From the NCBI RefSeq assembly GCF_964355755.1, contig NC_092674.1, positions 17,181,001-17,245,000 of the forward strand: a stretch of 64,000 nt of DNA, given 5' to 3'. Positions 13,029 to 28,269 of the stretch are shown here, in pieces. The translations under genes were made by a program, and so were the position numbers. A model generated the notes under the pieces. It made no database searches. It saw nothing but the letters and a program-made list of their open reading frames with translations, and was not told the DNA's origin. Source of the stretch: Antedon mediterranea (lineage: Eukaryota; Echinodermata; Crinoidea; Comatulida; Antedonidae). How positions within the stretch are numbered: the first letter of the stretch is position 1; each line of letters opens with the position of its first letter.

Positions 13029-16000
13029 AGCTCTCAAACCTGGGTATTACCCGTTACGCCACAAACCAGTAGATGACTGAAGTGCTGATAATATGAAATT
13101 AATGATCAATCAATGAAAAATAATGCCATGCAACTTTGTTTTTGATTTTAAAAAAGGTCCACTTGTTTAGGCCTGACATTTACAACCCTCAAAATCTCTC
13201 ACTTTCAAACACAATATTTATTTTCAATTAAAAAAAAAAGAACAAAAATACCCGTATAGGTTCGAACCCACTGCTGAGAGCACTCAAACCTGAGCATTAC
13301 CCGTTACGCCACAAACCAGTAGCTGACTGAAGAGCTGATAATATAAAATTAATGATCACTCAATGAAAAATAATGCCATGCAACTTTGTTTCTGATTTTA
13401 AAAAAGGTCCACTTCTTTAGGCCTGACATTTACAACCCTCAAAATAACTCACTTTCAAAAACAATATTTATTTTCAATTAAAAAAAAAAAAGAAAAAATT
13501 TCCTAGAGGTTCGAACCCACTACTGCGAGAACTCAAACATGAGCATTACCGGTTACGCCACAACCCAGTAGATGAGTGAAGAGCTGATAATAGTCTATTT
13601 ATATGAAATAAATGATTAATCAATGAAAAATAATGTTATGCAACTTTGTTTCTGATTTTAAAAAAGGTCCACTTCTTTAGGCCTGACATTTACAACCCTC
13701 AAAATATCTCATTTTCAAAAAAAATATTTATTTTCAATTTAAAAAAAAAAAAAAAAGAAATATCCCTAGAGGTTCGAACCCACTACTGAGAGCACTCAAA
13801 CCTGAGCATTACCCGTTACGCCGCAAAACCAGTAGATGACTGAAGAGCTGATAATAGTCTATTTATATGAAGTAGATGATCAATCAATGAAAAATAATGC
13901 CATGCAACTTTGTTTCTGATTTTAAAAAAGGTCCAATTGTTTAGGCCTGACATTTACAACCCTCAAAAGATCTCACTTTCAAAAACAATATTTATTTTCA
14001 ATTTAAAAAAAAAAGAAAAAATATATCCCTAGAAGTTCGAACCCACTATTGAAATCACTCAAGCCTGAGCATTACCCGTTACGCCGCAAATCAGTAGATG
14101 ACTGAAGAGCTGATAATAGTCTATTTATATGAAATAGATGATCAATCAATGAAAAATAATACCATGCAACTTTGTTTCTGATTTTTAAAAAGGTCCACTT
14201 GTTTAGGCCTGACATTTACAACGCTCAAAATATCTCACTTTCAAAAACAATATTTATTTTCAATGAAAAAAAAAGAAGAAATAAAATACCCGTATAGGTT
14301 CGAACCCACTGCTGAGAGCACGCAAACCTGAGCATTACCCGTTACGCCACAAACCAGTAGATGACTGAAGAGCTGATAATACTCTATTTATATGAAATAA
14401 ATAATAAATCAATGAAAAATAATGCCATGCAACTTTTTTTCTGATTTTTAAAAAGGTCCACTTGTTTAGGCCTGATATTTACAACCCTCAAAATATCTCA
14501 CTTTCAAAAACATTATTTATTTTCAATTAAAAAAAAAACAAAAAAAAAACGTAGAGGTTCAAACCCACTACTGAGTGCACTCAAACCTGAGTATTACCCG
14601 TTACGACACAAACCAGTAGATAATTGAGGAGCTGATAATAGTCTATTTATATGAAATTAATGATCAATCAATGAAAAATAATGCTATGCAACTTTGTTTC
14701 TGATTTTAAAAAAGGTCCACTTTCAAAAACTATAAGAGTCCACTGACATTTACAACCCTCAAAATATATCAATTTCAAAAACAATATTTATTTCCAATTA
14801 AAAAAAAAGAAAAAAAATACCGGTATAGGATCTAACCCACTGCTGAGAGCACTCAAACCTGAGCATTACCCGTTACGCCACAAACCAGTAGATGACTAAA
14901 GAGCTGATAATAGTCTATTTATATGAAATGAAAGATCAATCAATGAAAAATAATGCCATGCAACTTTGTTTCTGATTGAAAAAAAGATCCGTTTGTTTAG
15001 GCCTGACATTTACAACTATAACAATATCTCACTTTCAAAAACAATATTTATTTTCAAAAAAAAAAAGAGAAAAAAAGCAATATCCCTAGAAGTTGGAACC
15101 CGCTACTGAGAACACTCAAACCTGGGTATTACCCGTTACGCCACAAACCAGTAGATGACTGAAGAGCTGATAATATGAAATTAATGATCAATCAATGAAA
15201 AATAATGCCATGCAACTTTGTTTCTGATTTTAAAAAAGGTCCACTTGTTTAGGCCTGACATTTACAACCCTCAAAATAACTCACTTTCAAAAACAATATT
15301 TATTTTCAATTAAAAAAAAAAAAGAAAAAATTTCCTAGAGGTTCGAACCCACTACTGCGAGAACTCAAACATGAGCATTACCGGTTACGCCACAACACAG
15401 TAGATGAGTGAAGAGCTGATAATAGTCTATTTATATGAAATAAATGATTAATCAATGAAAAATAATGTTATGCAACTTTGTTTCTGATTTTAAAAAAGGT
15501 CCACTTCTTTAGGCCTGACATTTACAACCCTCAAAATATCTCATTTTCAAAAAAAATATTTATTTTCAATTTAAAAAAAAAGAAAAAAGAAATATCCCTA
15601 GAGGTTCGAACCCACTACTGAGAGCACTCAAACCTGAGCATTACCCGTTACGCCGCAAAACCAGTAGATGACTGAAGAGCTGATAATAGTCTATTTATAT
15701 GAAGTAGATGATCAATCAATGAAAAATAATGCCATGCAACTTTGTTTCTGATTTTAAAAAAGGTCCACTTGTTTAGGCCTGACATTTACAACCCTCAAAA
15801 TATCTCACTTTCAAAAACAATATTTATTTTCAATTTAAAAAAAAAAAGAAAAAATATATCCCTAGAAGTTCGAACCCACTATTGAAATCACTCAAGCCTG
15901 AGCATTACCCGTTACGCCGCAAATCAGTAGATGACTGAAGAGCTGATAATAGTCTATTTATATGAAATAGATGATCAATCAATGAAAAATAATACCATGC

Positions 16001-17966
16001 AACTTTGTTTCTGATTTTTAAAAAGGTGCACTTGTTTAAGCCTGATATTTACAACCCTCAAAATATCTCACTTTCAAAAACAATATTTATTTTCAATTAA
16101 AAAAAAAAACAAAAAAAAACGTAGAGGTTCGAACCCACTACTGAATGCACTCAAACCTGAGTATTACCCGTTACGACACAAACCAGTAGATAATTGAGGA
16201 GCTGATAATAGTCTATTTATATGAAATTAATGATCAATCAATGAAAAAAAATGCTATGCAACTTTGTTTCTGATTTTAAAAAAGGTCCACTTTCAAAAAC
16301 AATAAGAGTCCACTGACATTTACAACCCTCAAAATATCTCAATTTCAAAAACAATATTTATTTTCAATTAAAAAAAAAAGAAAAAAAAATTCCCGTGTAG
16401 GTTCGAACCCACTGCTGAGAGCACTCAAACATGAGCATTACCCGTTACGCCACAAACCAGTAGATGACTGAAGAGCTGATAATAGTCTATTTATATGAAA
16501 TGAATGATCAATCAATGAAAAATAATGCCATGCAACTTTGTTTCTGATTGAAAAAAAGATCCGTTTGTTTATGCCTGACATTTACAACTATAACAATTTA
16601 TCACTTTCAAAAACAATATTTATTTTCAATTAAAAAAAAAAAAGAAAAAAAATAACCGTATATGTTCGAACCCACTGCTGAGAGCACTCAAACCTGAGCA
16701 TTACCCGTTACGCCAAAAACCAGTAGATAACTGAAGAGCTGATAATAGTCTATTTATATGAAATGAATGATCAATCAATGAAAAATAATGCCATGCAACT
16801 TTGTTTCTGATTGAAAAAAAGATCTGTTTGTTTAGGCCTGACATTTACAACCCTCAAAATATCTCATTTTCAAAAAAAAATTTTCTTTTCAATAAGAAAA
16901 AAAAAAGCAATATCCGTAGAGGTTGGAACCCGCTACTGAGAGCACTCAAACCTGGGTATTACCCGTTACGACACAAACCAGTAGATGACTTAAGAGCTGA
17001 TAATATGAAATGAATGATCAATCAATGAAAAATAATGTTATGCAACTTTGTTTCTGATTTTAAAAAAGGTCCACTTGTTTAGGCCTGACATTTACAACTA
17101 TAACAATATCTCACTTTCAAAAACAATATTTATTTTCAAATAAAAAAAAAAGAAAATAAATATCCCTAGAAATTCGAACCCACTATTGAAATCACTCAAA
17201 CCTAAGCATTACCCGTTACGCCGCAAACCAGTCGATGACTGAAGAGCTGATAATAGTCTATTTATATGAAATGAATGATCAATCAATGAAAAATAAATCC
17301 ATGCAACTTTGTTTCTGATTGAAAAAAAGATCCGTTTGTTTAGGCCTGACATTTACAACCCTCAAAAAATCTCATTTAAAAAAAAAAAAATTTTCTTTTC
17401 AATAAGAAAAAAAAAAAAGAAATATCCCTAGAGGTTGGATCCCGCTACTGAAAGCACTCAAACCTGGGTATTACCCGTTACGCCACAAACTAGTAGATGA
17501 CTGAAGAGCTGATAATATGAAATTATTGATCAATCAATGAAAAATAATGCCATGCAACTTTGTTTCTGATTTTAAAAAAGGTCCACTTCTTTAGGCCTGA
17601 CATTTACAACCCTCAAAATATCTCATTTTCAAAAAAAATATTTATTTTCAATTAAAAAAAAAAGAAAAAGAAATATCCCTAGAGGTTCGAACCCACTACT
17701 GACAGCACTCAGACCTGAGTATTACCCGTTTCGCCACAAACCAGTAGATAATTGAGGAGCTGATAATAGTCTATTTATATGAAATTAATGATCAATCAAT
17801 GAAAAATAATGCCATGCAACTTTGTTTCTGATTTTAAAAAAGGTCCACTTGTTTATGCCTGGCATTTACAACCCTCAAAATATCTCACTTTCAAAAACAA
17901 TATTTATTTTCAATTAAAAAAAAAAGAATAAAAATATCCGAAGAGGTTCAAACCCACTACTGAGAG
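13029..17966. repeat. 5.2-kb higher-order unit, copy 2 (one monomer shorter)
   Basis: Adjacent direct repeat of the preceding unit with very high identity, including lengths of most oligo-A tracts and private substitutions. Length is 4.94 kb because one monomer is absent. The end falls at the same monomer position as the start of copy 1, as expected from unequal crossing-over in register. Confidence 0.85.
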
Positions 17967-18101
17967 AACTCAAACCTGAGCATTACTGGTTACGCCACAA
18001 CCCAGTAGATGAGTGAAGAGCTGATAATAGTCTATTTATATGAAATGAATGATCAATCAATGAAAAATAATGTTATGCAACTTTGTTTCTGATTTAAAAA
18101 A

Positions 18102-21100
18102 AGTTCCACTTGTTTAGGCCTGACATTTACAACTATAACAATATCTCACTTTCAAGAACAATATTTATTTTCAAATAAAAAAAAAAGAAAAAAAATATCC
18201 CTAGAAGTTCGAACCCACTATTGAAATCACTCAAACCTGAGCATTACCCGTTACGCCGCAAACCAGTAGATGACTGAAGAGCTGATAATAGTCTATTTAT
18301 ATGAAATAGATGATCAATCAATGAAAAATAATGCCATGCAACTTTGTTTCTGATTTTAAAAAAGGTCCACTTGTTTAGGCCTGACATTTACAACCCTCAA
18401 AATATCTCACTTTAAAAAACAATAGTTATTTTCAATTAAAAAAAAAATAAAAAAAATACCCGTGTAGGTTCGAACCCACTGCTGAGAGCACTCAAACCTG
18501 AGCATTACCCGTTACGCCACAAACCAGTAGATGACTGAAGAGCTGATAATATGAAATTAATGATCACTCAATGAAAAATAATGCCATGCAAGTTTGTTTC
18601 TGATTTTAAAAAAAGGTCCACTTGTTTAGGCCTGACATTTACAACCCTCAAAATATCTCACTTTAAAAAACAATAGTTATTTTCAATTAAAAAAAAAAGA
18701 AAAAAAATACCCGTGTAGGTTCGAACCCACTGCTGAGAGCACTCAAACCTGAGTATTACCCGTTACGCCACAAACCAGTAGATGACTGAAGAGCTGATAA
18801 TATGAAATTAATGATCACTCAATGAAAAATAATGCCATGCAAGTTTGTTTCTGATTTTAAAAAAGGGTCCACTTGTTTAGGCCTGACATTTACAACCCTC
18901 AAAATATCTCATTTTCAAAAAAAATATTTATTTTCAATTTAAAAAAAAAGAAAAAAGAAATATCCCTATAAGAGGTTCGAACCCACTACTGAGAGCACTC
19001 AGCCCTGAGTATTACCCGTTACGCCACAAACCAGTAGATGTCTGAGGAGCTGATAATAGTCTATTTATATGAAATGAATGATCAATCAATGAAAAATAAT
19101 GTTATGCAACTTTGTTTCTGATTTAAAAAAAGTTCCACTTGTGTAAGCCTGACATTAACAACTATAACAATATCTCACTTTCAAAAACAATATTTATTTT
19201 CAAATAAAAAAAAAAGAAAAAAAATATCCCTAGAAGTTCGAACCCACTATTGAAATCACTCAAACCTGAGCATTACCCGTTACGCCGCAAACCAGTAGAT
19301 GACTGAAGAGCTGATAATAGTCTATTTATATGAAATAGATGATCAATCAATGAAAAATAATGCCATGCAACTTTGTTTCTGATTTTAAAAAAGGTCCACT
19401 TGTTTAGGCCTGACATTTACAACCCTCAAAATATCTCACTTTAAAAAACAATAGTTATTTTCAATTAAAAAAAAAGAAAAAAAATACCCGTGTAGGTTCG
19501 AACCCACTGCTGAGAGCACTCAAACCTGAGCATTACCCGTTACGCCACAAACCAGTAGATGACTGAAGAGCTGATAATATGAAATTAATGATCACTCAAT
19601 GAAAAATAATGCCATGCAAGTTTGTTTCTGATTTTAAAAAAAGGTCCACTTGTTTAAGCCTGACATTTACAACCCTCAAAATATCTCATTTTCAAAAAAA
19701 ATATTTATTTTCAATTTTAAAAAAAAGAAAAAAGAAATATCCCTAGAGGTTCAAACCCACTACTGAGAGCACTCAGCCCTGAGTATTACCCGTTACGCCA
19801 CAAACCAGTAGATGTCTGAGGAGCTGATAATAGTCTATTTATATGAAATGAATGATCAATCAATGAAAAATAATGTTATGCAACTTTGTTTCTGATTTAA
19901 AAAAAGTTCCACTTGTGTAAGCCTGACATTAACAACTATAACAATATCTCACTTTCAAAAACAATATTTATTTTCAAATAAAAAAAAAAGAAAAAAAATA
20001 TCCCTAGAAGTTCGAACCCACTATTGAAATCACTCAAACCTGAGCATTACCCGTTACGCCGCAAACCAGTAGATGACTGAAGAGCTGATAATAGTCTATT
20101 TATATGAAATAGATGATCAATCAATGAAAAATAATGCCATGCAACTTTGTTTCTGATTTTAAAAAAGGTCCACTTGTTTAGGCCTGACATTTACAACCCT
20201 CAAAATATCTCACTTTAAAAAACAATAGTTATTTTCAATTAAAAAAAAAGAAAAAAAATACCCGTGTAGGTTCGAACCCACTGCTGAGAGCACTCAAACC
20301 TGAGCATTACCCGTTACGCCACAAACCAGTAGATGACTGAAGAGCTGATAATATGAAATTAATGATCACTCAATGAAAAATAATGCCATGCAAGTTTGTT
20401 TCTGATTTTAAAAAAAGGTCCACTTGTTTAAGCCTGACATTTACAACCCTCAAAATATCTCATTTTCAAAAAAAATATTTATTTTCAATTTTAAAAAAAA
20501 GAAAAAAGAAATATCCCTAGAGGTTCAAACCCACTACTGAGAGCACTCAGCCCTGAGTATTACCCGTTACGCCACAAACCAGTAGATGTCTGAGGAGCTG
20601 ATAATAGTCTATTTATATGAAATGAATGATCAATCAATGAAAAATAATGTTATGCAACTTTGTTTCTGATTTAAAAAAAGTTCCACTTGTGTAAGCCTGA
20701 CATTAACAACTATAACAATATCTCACTTTCAAAAACAATATTTATTTTCAAATAAAAAAAAAAGAAAAAAAATATCCCTAGAAGTTCGAACCCACTATTG
20801 AAATCACTCAAACCTGAGCATTACCCGTTACGCCGCAAACCAGTAGATGACTGAAGAGCTGATAATAGTCTATTTATATGAAATAGATGATCAATCAATG
20901 AAAAATAATGCCATGCAACTTTGTTTCTGATTTTAAAAAAGGTCCACTTGTTTAGGCCTGACATTTACAACCCTCAAAATATCTCACTTTAAAAAACAAT
21001 AGTTATTTTCAATTAAAAAAAAAGAAAAAAAATACCCGTGTAGGTTCGAACCCACTGCTGAGAGCACTCAAACCTGAGCATTACCCGTTACGCCACAAAC

Positions 21101-21415
21101 CAGTAGATGACTGAAGAGCTGATAATATGAAATTAATGATCACTCAATGAAAAATAATGCCATGCAAGTTTGTTTCTGATTTTAAAAAAAGGTCCACTTG
21201 TTTAAGCCTGACATTTACAACCCTCAAAATATCTCATTTTCAAAAAAAATATTTATTTTCAATTTTAAAAAAAAGAAAAAAGAAATATCCCTAGAGGTTC
21301 AAACCCACTACTGAGAGCACTCAGCCCTGAGTATTACCCGTTACGCCACAAACCAGTAGATGTCTGAGGAGCTGATAATAGTCTATTTATATGAAATGAA
21401 TGATCAATCAATGTA
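18102..21415. repeat. 774-bp three-monomer higher-order repeat, tandem copies
   Basis: Successive AGTTCCACTTG landmarks stand at 18102, 19131, 19905 and 20679. The last two intervals are exactly 774 bp, and copies 19131-19904 and 19905-20678 look identical by eye. The first unit is 1029 bp because its middle monomer (with CTTTAAAAAACAATAGTTATT-like text) is doubled. Each unit is an ordered trio of monomer subtypes. A related trio occurs outside the array near 44410-45115. The lack of divergence indicates very recent amplification. Confidence 0.9.
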
Positions 21416-22589
21416 AAATGATGTTATACAACTTTGTTTCTGATTTTAAAAAAGGTCTACTTGGTTAGGCATGACATTTACAACCATAAAAATATCTCAC
21501 TTTCAAAAAAAATATTTATTTTCAATTAAAAAAAAAGAAAAAAAATACCCGTATAGGTTCGAACCCACTGCTGAGAGCACTCAAATCTGAGCATTACCCG
21601 TTACGCCTCAAACCAGCAGATGACTGAGGAGCTGATAATAGTCTATTTATATGAAATTAATGATCAATCAATGAAAAATAATGCCATGCAACTTTGTTTC
21701 TGTTTTTAAAAAAGGTCCACTTGTTTAGGCCTGACATTTACAACCCTCAAAATATCTCACTTTCCAAAACCATATTTATTTTCAATTTAAAAAAAAAAAG
21801 AAAAAAAATATCCCTAGAGGTTCGACCCACTACTCAGAGCACTCAAACCTGAGCATTACCCGTTACGCCACAAACAAGTAGATGACTGAAGAGCTGATAA
21901 TAGTCTATTTATATGAAATAAATAATAAATCAATGAAAAATAATGCCATGCAACTTTGTTTCTGATTTTACAAAAGGTCCACTTGTTTAGGCCTGATATT
22001 TACAACCCTCAAAATATCTCACTTTCAAAAACAATATATATTTTCAATTTAAAAAAAAAATAAATAAAAATATCCCTAGAGGTTCGTCCCACTACTCAGA
22101 GCACTCAAACCTGAGCATTACCCGTTACGCCACAAACCAGTAGATGACTGAAGAGCTGATAATAGTCTATTTATATGAAATGAATGATCAATCAATGAAA
22201 AATAATGTCATGCAAATTTGTTTCTGATTTTAAAAAAGGTCCACTTGTTTAGGCCTGACATTTACAACCCTCAAGATATCTCACTTTCAAAAACAATATT
22301 TACATTCAAGTAAAAAAAAAAGAAAAAAAATATCCCAAGAGGTTCAAACCTACTACTGAGAGAACTCAAACCTGAGCATTACCGGTTACGCCACAAACCA
22401 GTAGATGACTGAAGAGATCATAATAGTCTATTTATATGAAATGAATGATCAATATATCAACGTCAAATGATTTTATGCAACTTTGTTTCTGATTTTTAAA
22501 AAGTCCACTTGGTTAGGGATGACATTTACAACCATAAAAATATCTCACTATCAAAAACAATATGTATTTTCAATAAAAAAAAAAAAGAA

Positions 22590-24305
22590 AAAAATATTCC
22601 TAGAGGTTCGAACCCATTACTGAGAGAACTCAAACCTGAGCATTACCGGTTACGCCACAACCCAGTAGATGAATGAAGAGCTAATAATAGTCTATTTATA
22701 TGAAATAAATGATCAATCAATGAAAAATAATGTTATGCAACTTTGTTTCTGATTTTAAAAAAGGTCCACTTGTTTAGGCCTGACATTTACAACCCTCAAA
22801 ATATATCATTTTCAAAAACAATATTTATTATCAATAAAAAAAAAAAAAAAAAAAAAAAACCCGTATAGGTCCGAACACACTGCTGAGAGCACTCAAACCT
22901 GAGCATTACCCGTAACGCCACAAACCAGTAGATGACTGAAGAGCTGATAATACTCTATTTATATGAAATAAATAATAAATCAATAAAAAATATTGCCATG
23001 CAACTTTGTTTCTGATTTTAAAAAAGGTCCACTTGTTTAGGCCAGATATTTACAACCCTCAAAATATCTCACTTTAAAAAACAATATTTATTTTCAATTT
23101 AAAAAAAAAAATCCCTAGAGGTTCGAACCCACTACTGAGAGCACTCAAATCTGAGTGTTACGCGTTACGCCACAAACCAATAGATGACTGAGGAGCTGAT
23201 AATAGTCTATTTATATGAAATTAATTATCAATCAATGAAAAATAATGCCATGCAACTTTGTTTCTGATTTTAAAAAAGATCCATTTGTTAAGGCCTGACA
23301 TTTACAACCCTCAAAATATCTCATTTTCAAAAGAAATATTTATTTTCAATAAGAAAAAAAAGCAATATCCCTAGAGGTTGGAACCCGCTACTGAGAGCAC
23401 TCAAATCTGGGTATTACCCGTTACGCCACAAACCAGTAGATGACTGGAGACCTGATAATATGAAATTAATGATCAATCAATGAAAAATAATGCCATGCAA
23501 CTTTGTTTCTGATTTAAAAAATGGTCCACTTCTTTAGGCCTGACATTTACAACCCTAAAAATATCTCACTTTCAAAAACAATATTTATTTTCAATTTAAA
23601 AAAAAAAAAAAAAAATCCCTAGAGGTTCGAACCCACTACTGAGAGCACTCAAACCTGAGTATTACGCGTTACGCCACAAACCAGTAGATGACTGAGGAGC
23701 TGATAATAGTCTATTTATATGAAATTAATTATCAATCAATGAAAAATAATGCCATGCAACTTGATTTCTGATTTTAAAAAAGATCCATTTGTTAAGGCCT
23801 GACATTTACCACCCTCAAAATATCTCATTTTCAAAAGAAATATTTATTTTCAATAAAAAAAAAAAAGCAATATCCCTAGAGGTTGGAACCCGCTACTAAG
23901 AGCACTCAAACCTGGGTATTACCCGTTACGCCACAAACCAGTAGCTGACTGGAGAGCTGATAATAGTCTATTTATATGAAATTAATTATCAATCAATGAA
24001 AAATAATGCCATGCAACTTTGTTTCTGATTTTAAAAAAAGGTCCACTTCTTTAGGCCTGACATTTACAACCCTCAAAATATCTAATTTTCAAAAACAATA
24101 TTTATTTTCAATTTAAAAAAAATAATAATAAAAATATCCCTAGAGGTTCGACCCACTACTCAGAGCACTCAAACCTGAGCATTACCCGTTACGCCACAAA
24201 CCAGTAGATGACTGAAGAGCTGATAATAGTCTATTTATATGAAATGAATGATCAATCAATGAAAAATAATGTCATGCAACTTTGTTTCTGATTTTAAAAA
24301 AGGTC
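22590..24305. repeat. Displaced duplicate block, copy 1
   Basis: About 1.7 kb that reappears at 31490-33210 with an offset of 8903-8907. Shared private features include ATTTATTATCAATAAAA (22823 and 31726), TTACGCGTTACGCCACAAACCAATAG and a long A run after CCGTATAGG-type monomers. The copies diverge just after 24305 and 33210. Confidence 0.75.
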
Positions 24306-27178
24306 CACTTCTTTAGGCCTGACATTTACAACCCTCAAAATATCTCATTTTCAAAAAAAATATTTATTTTCAATTTTAAAAAAAAGAAAAAAGAAATATC
24401 CCTAGAGGTTCGAACCCACTACTGAGAGCACTCAAACCTGAGCATTACCCGTTACGCCGCAAAACCAGTAGATGACTGAAGAGCTGATAATAGTCTATTT
24501 ATATGAAGTAGATGATCAATCAATGAAAAATAATGCCATGCAACTTTGTTTCTGATTTTAAAAAAGGTCCACTTGTTTAGGCCTGACATTTACAACCCTC
24601 AAAATATCTCACTTTCAAAAACAATATTTATTTTCAATTTAAAAAAAAAAGAAAAAATATATCCCTAGAAGTTCGAACCCACTATTGAAATCACTCAAGC
24701 CTGAGCATTACCCGTTACGCCGCAAATCAGTAGATGACTGAAGAGCTGATAATAGTCTATTTATATGAAATAGATGATCAATCAATGAAAAATAATACCA
24801 TGCAACTTTGTTTCTGATTTTTAAAAAGGTCCACTTGTTTAGGCCTGACATTTACAACCCTCAAAATATCTCACTTTCAAAAACAATATTTATTTTCAAT
24901 TTAAAAAAAAAAAGAAAAAATATATCCCTAGAAGTTCGAACCCACTATTGAAATCACTCAAGCCTGAGCATTACCCGTTACGCCGCAAATCAGTAGATGA
25001 CTGAAGAGCTGATAATAGTCTATTTATATGAAATAGATGATCAATCAATGAAAAATAATACCATGCAACTTTGTTTCTGATTTTTAAAAAGGTGCACTTG
25101 TTTAAGCCTGATATTTACAACCCTCAAAATATCTCACTTTCAAAAACAATATTTATTTTCAATTAAAAAAAAAACAAAAAAAAACGTAGAGGTTCGAACC
25201 CACTACTGAATGCACTCAAACCTGAGTATTACCCGTTACGACACAAACCAGTAGATAATTGAGGAGCTGATAATAGTCTATTTATATGAAATTAATGATC
25301 AATCAATGAAAAATAATGCTATGCAACTTTGTTTCTGATTTTAAAAAAGGTCCACTTTCAAAAACAATAAGAGTCCACTGACATTTACAACCCTCAAAAT
25401 ATCTCAATTTCAAAAACAATATTTATTTTCAATTAAAAAAAAAAGAAAAAAAAATTCCCGTGTAGGTTCGAACCCACTGCTGAGAGCACTCAAACATGAG
25501 CATTACCCGTTACGCCACAAACCAGTAGATGACTGAAGAGCTGATAATAGTCTATTTATATGAAATGAATGATCAATCAATGAAAAATAATGCCATGCAA
25601 CTTTGTTTCTGATTGAAAAAAAGATCCGTTTGTTTATGCCTGACATTTACAACTATAACAATTTATCACTTTCAAAAACAATATTTATTTTCAATTAAAA
25701 AAAAAAAGAAAAAAAATAACCGTATATGTTCGAACCCACTGCTGAGAGCACTCAAACCTGAGCATTACCCGTTACGCCAAAAACCAGTAGATAACTGAAG
25801 AGCTGATAATAGTCTATTTATATGAAATGAATGATCAATCAATGAAAAATAATGCCATGCAACTTTGTTTCTGATTGAAAAAAATATCTGTTTGTTTAGG
25901 CCTGACATTTACAACCCTCAAAATATCTCATTTTCAAAAAAAAATTTTCTTTTCAATAAGAAAAAAAAAAGCAATATCCGTAGAGGTTGGAACCCGCTAC
26001 TGAGAGCACTCAAACCTGGGTATTACCCGTTACGACACAAACCAGTAGATGACTTAAGAGCTGATAATATGAAATGAATGATCAATCAATGAAAAATAAT
26101 GTTATGCAACTTTGTTTCTGATTTTAAAAAAGGTCCACTTGTTTAGGCCTGACATTTACAACTATAACAATATCTCACTTTCAAAAACAATATTTATTTT
26201 CAAATAAAAAAAAAAGAAAATAAATATCCCTAGAAATTCGAACCCACTATTGAAATCACTCAAACCTAAGCATTACCCGTTACGCCGCAAACCAGTAGAT
26301 GACTGAAGAGCTGATAATAGTCTATTTATATGAAATGAATGATCAATCAATGAAAAATAAATCCATGCAACTTTGTTTCTGATTGAAAAAAAGATCCGTT
26401 TGTTTAGGCCTGACATTTACAACCCTAAAAAAATCTCATTTAAAAAAAAAAAAATTTTCTTTTCAATAAGAAAAAAAAAAAAGAAATATCCCTAGAGGTT
26501 GGATCCCGCTACTGAAAGCACTCAAACCTGGGTATTACCCGTTACGCCACAAACTAGTAGATGACTGAAGAGCTGATAATATGAAATTATTGATCAATCA
26601 ATGAAAAATAATGCCATGCAACTTTGTTTCTGATTTTAAAAAAGGTCCACTTCTTTAGGCCTGACATTTACAACCCTCAAAATATCTCATTTTCAAAAAA
26701 AATATTTATTTTCAATTAAAAAAAAAAGAAAAAGAAATATCCCTAGAGGTTCGAACCCACTACTGACAGCACTCAGACCTGAGTATTACCCGTTTCGCCA
26801 CAAACCAGTAGATAATTGAGGAGCTGATAATAGTCTATTTATATGAAATTAATGATCAATCAATGAAAAATAATGCCATGCAACTTTGTTTCTGATTTTA
26901 AAAAAGGTCCACTTGTTTATGCCTGGCATTTACAACCCTCAAAATATCTCACTTTCAAAAACAATATTTATTTTCAATTAAAAAAAAAGAATAAAAATAT
27001 CCGAAGAGGTTCAAACCCACTACTGAGAGAACTCAAACCTGAGCATTACTGGTTACGCCACAACCCAGTAGATGAGTGAAGAGCTGATAATAGTCTATTT
27101 ATATGAAATGAATGATCAATCAATGAAAAATAATGTTATGCAACTTTGTTTCTGATTTAAAAAAAGTTCCACTTGTTT
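24275..27178. repeat. Third, partial copy of the 5.2-kb unit
   Basis: Matches 15475-18113 in order and in private variants, including TAAGAGTCCACTGACATT near 25371. The offset is 8804 at the start and 9065 later, because this copy has one more monomer around 24840-25080, as copy 1 also has. Homology ends near 27178, where the text switches to TTTAGGCATGACATT. Confidence 0.8.
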
Positions 27179-28269
27179 AGGCATGACATTTACAACCCTC
27201 AAAATATATCATTTTCAAAAACAATATTTATTTTCAATAAAAAAAAAAATAAAAAAAAATACCCGTATAGGTTCGAACCACTGCTGAGAGCACTCAAACC
27301 TGAGCATTACCCGTTACGCCACAAACCAGTAGATGACTGAAGAGATGATAATAGTCTATTTATAAGAAATGAATGATCAATCAATGAAAAATAATGCCAT
27401 GCAACTTTTTTTCTGATTGAAAAAAAATCCGTTTGTTTAGGCCTGACATTTAAAACCCTCAAAATATCTCATTTTCAAAAAAAAAAATTATTTTCAATAA
27501 GAAAAAAAAAGCAATATCCCTAGAGGTTGGAACCCGCTACTGAGAGCACTCAAACCTGGGTATTACCCGTTACGCCACAAACTAGTAGATGACTGACGAG
27601 CTGATAATATGAAATTAATGATCAATCAATGAAAAATAATGCCATGCAACTTTGTTTCTGATTTTAAAAAAGGTCCACTTCTTTAGACCTGACATTTACA
27701 ACCCTCAAAATATCTCATTTTCAAAAAAGATATTTATTTTCAATTAAAAAAAAAAGAAAAAAGAAATATCACTAGAGGTTCGAACCCACTACTGAGAGCA
27801 CTCATACCTGAGTATTACCCGTTACGCCACAAACCAGTAGATAATTGAGGAGCTGATAATAGTCTATTTATATGAAATTAATGATCAATCAATGAAAAAT
27901 AATGCCATGCAACTTTGTTTCTGATTTTAAAAAAGGTCCACTTGTTTAGGCCTGACAATTACAACCCTCAAAATATCTCACTTTCAAAAACAATATTTAT
28001 TTTCAATTAAAAAAAAAGAAGAAAAAAACATACCCGTGTAGGTTCGAACCCACTGCTGAGAGCACTCAAACCTGAGAATTACCCGTTACGCCACAAACCA
28101 GTAGATGACTGAAGAGCTGATAATACTCTATTTATATGAAATAAATAATAAATCAATGAAAAATAATGCCATGCAACTTTGTTTCTGATTTTAAACAAGC
28201 ACGAATGTGCAATACTCGGGGTACAGCGAAAGAAGCTGTATACAGACGTATACAGTTAGAAAGTTAAAG

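Larger units (their letters stand above)
7071..28195 (-). repeat. tRNA-like satellite array, block 2
   Basis: Uninterrupted continuation of the same monomer family in the same orientation, about 82 copies. It contains the largest higher-order structure of the window: a 5.2-kb tandem pair, a 774-bp triple, and a displaced third copy of part of the 5.2-kb unit. Apart from repeat structure I see no gene. Open frames of 60-70 codons here recur at the same place in each repeated monomer and are shared only because the DNA is duplicated. Confidence 0.95.
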
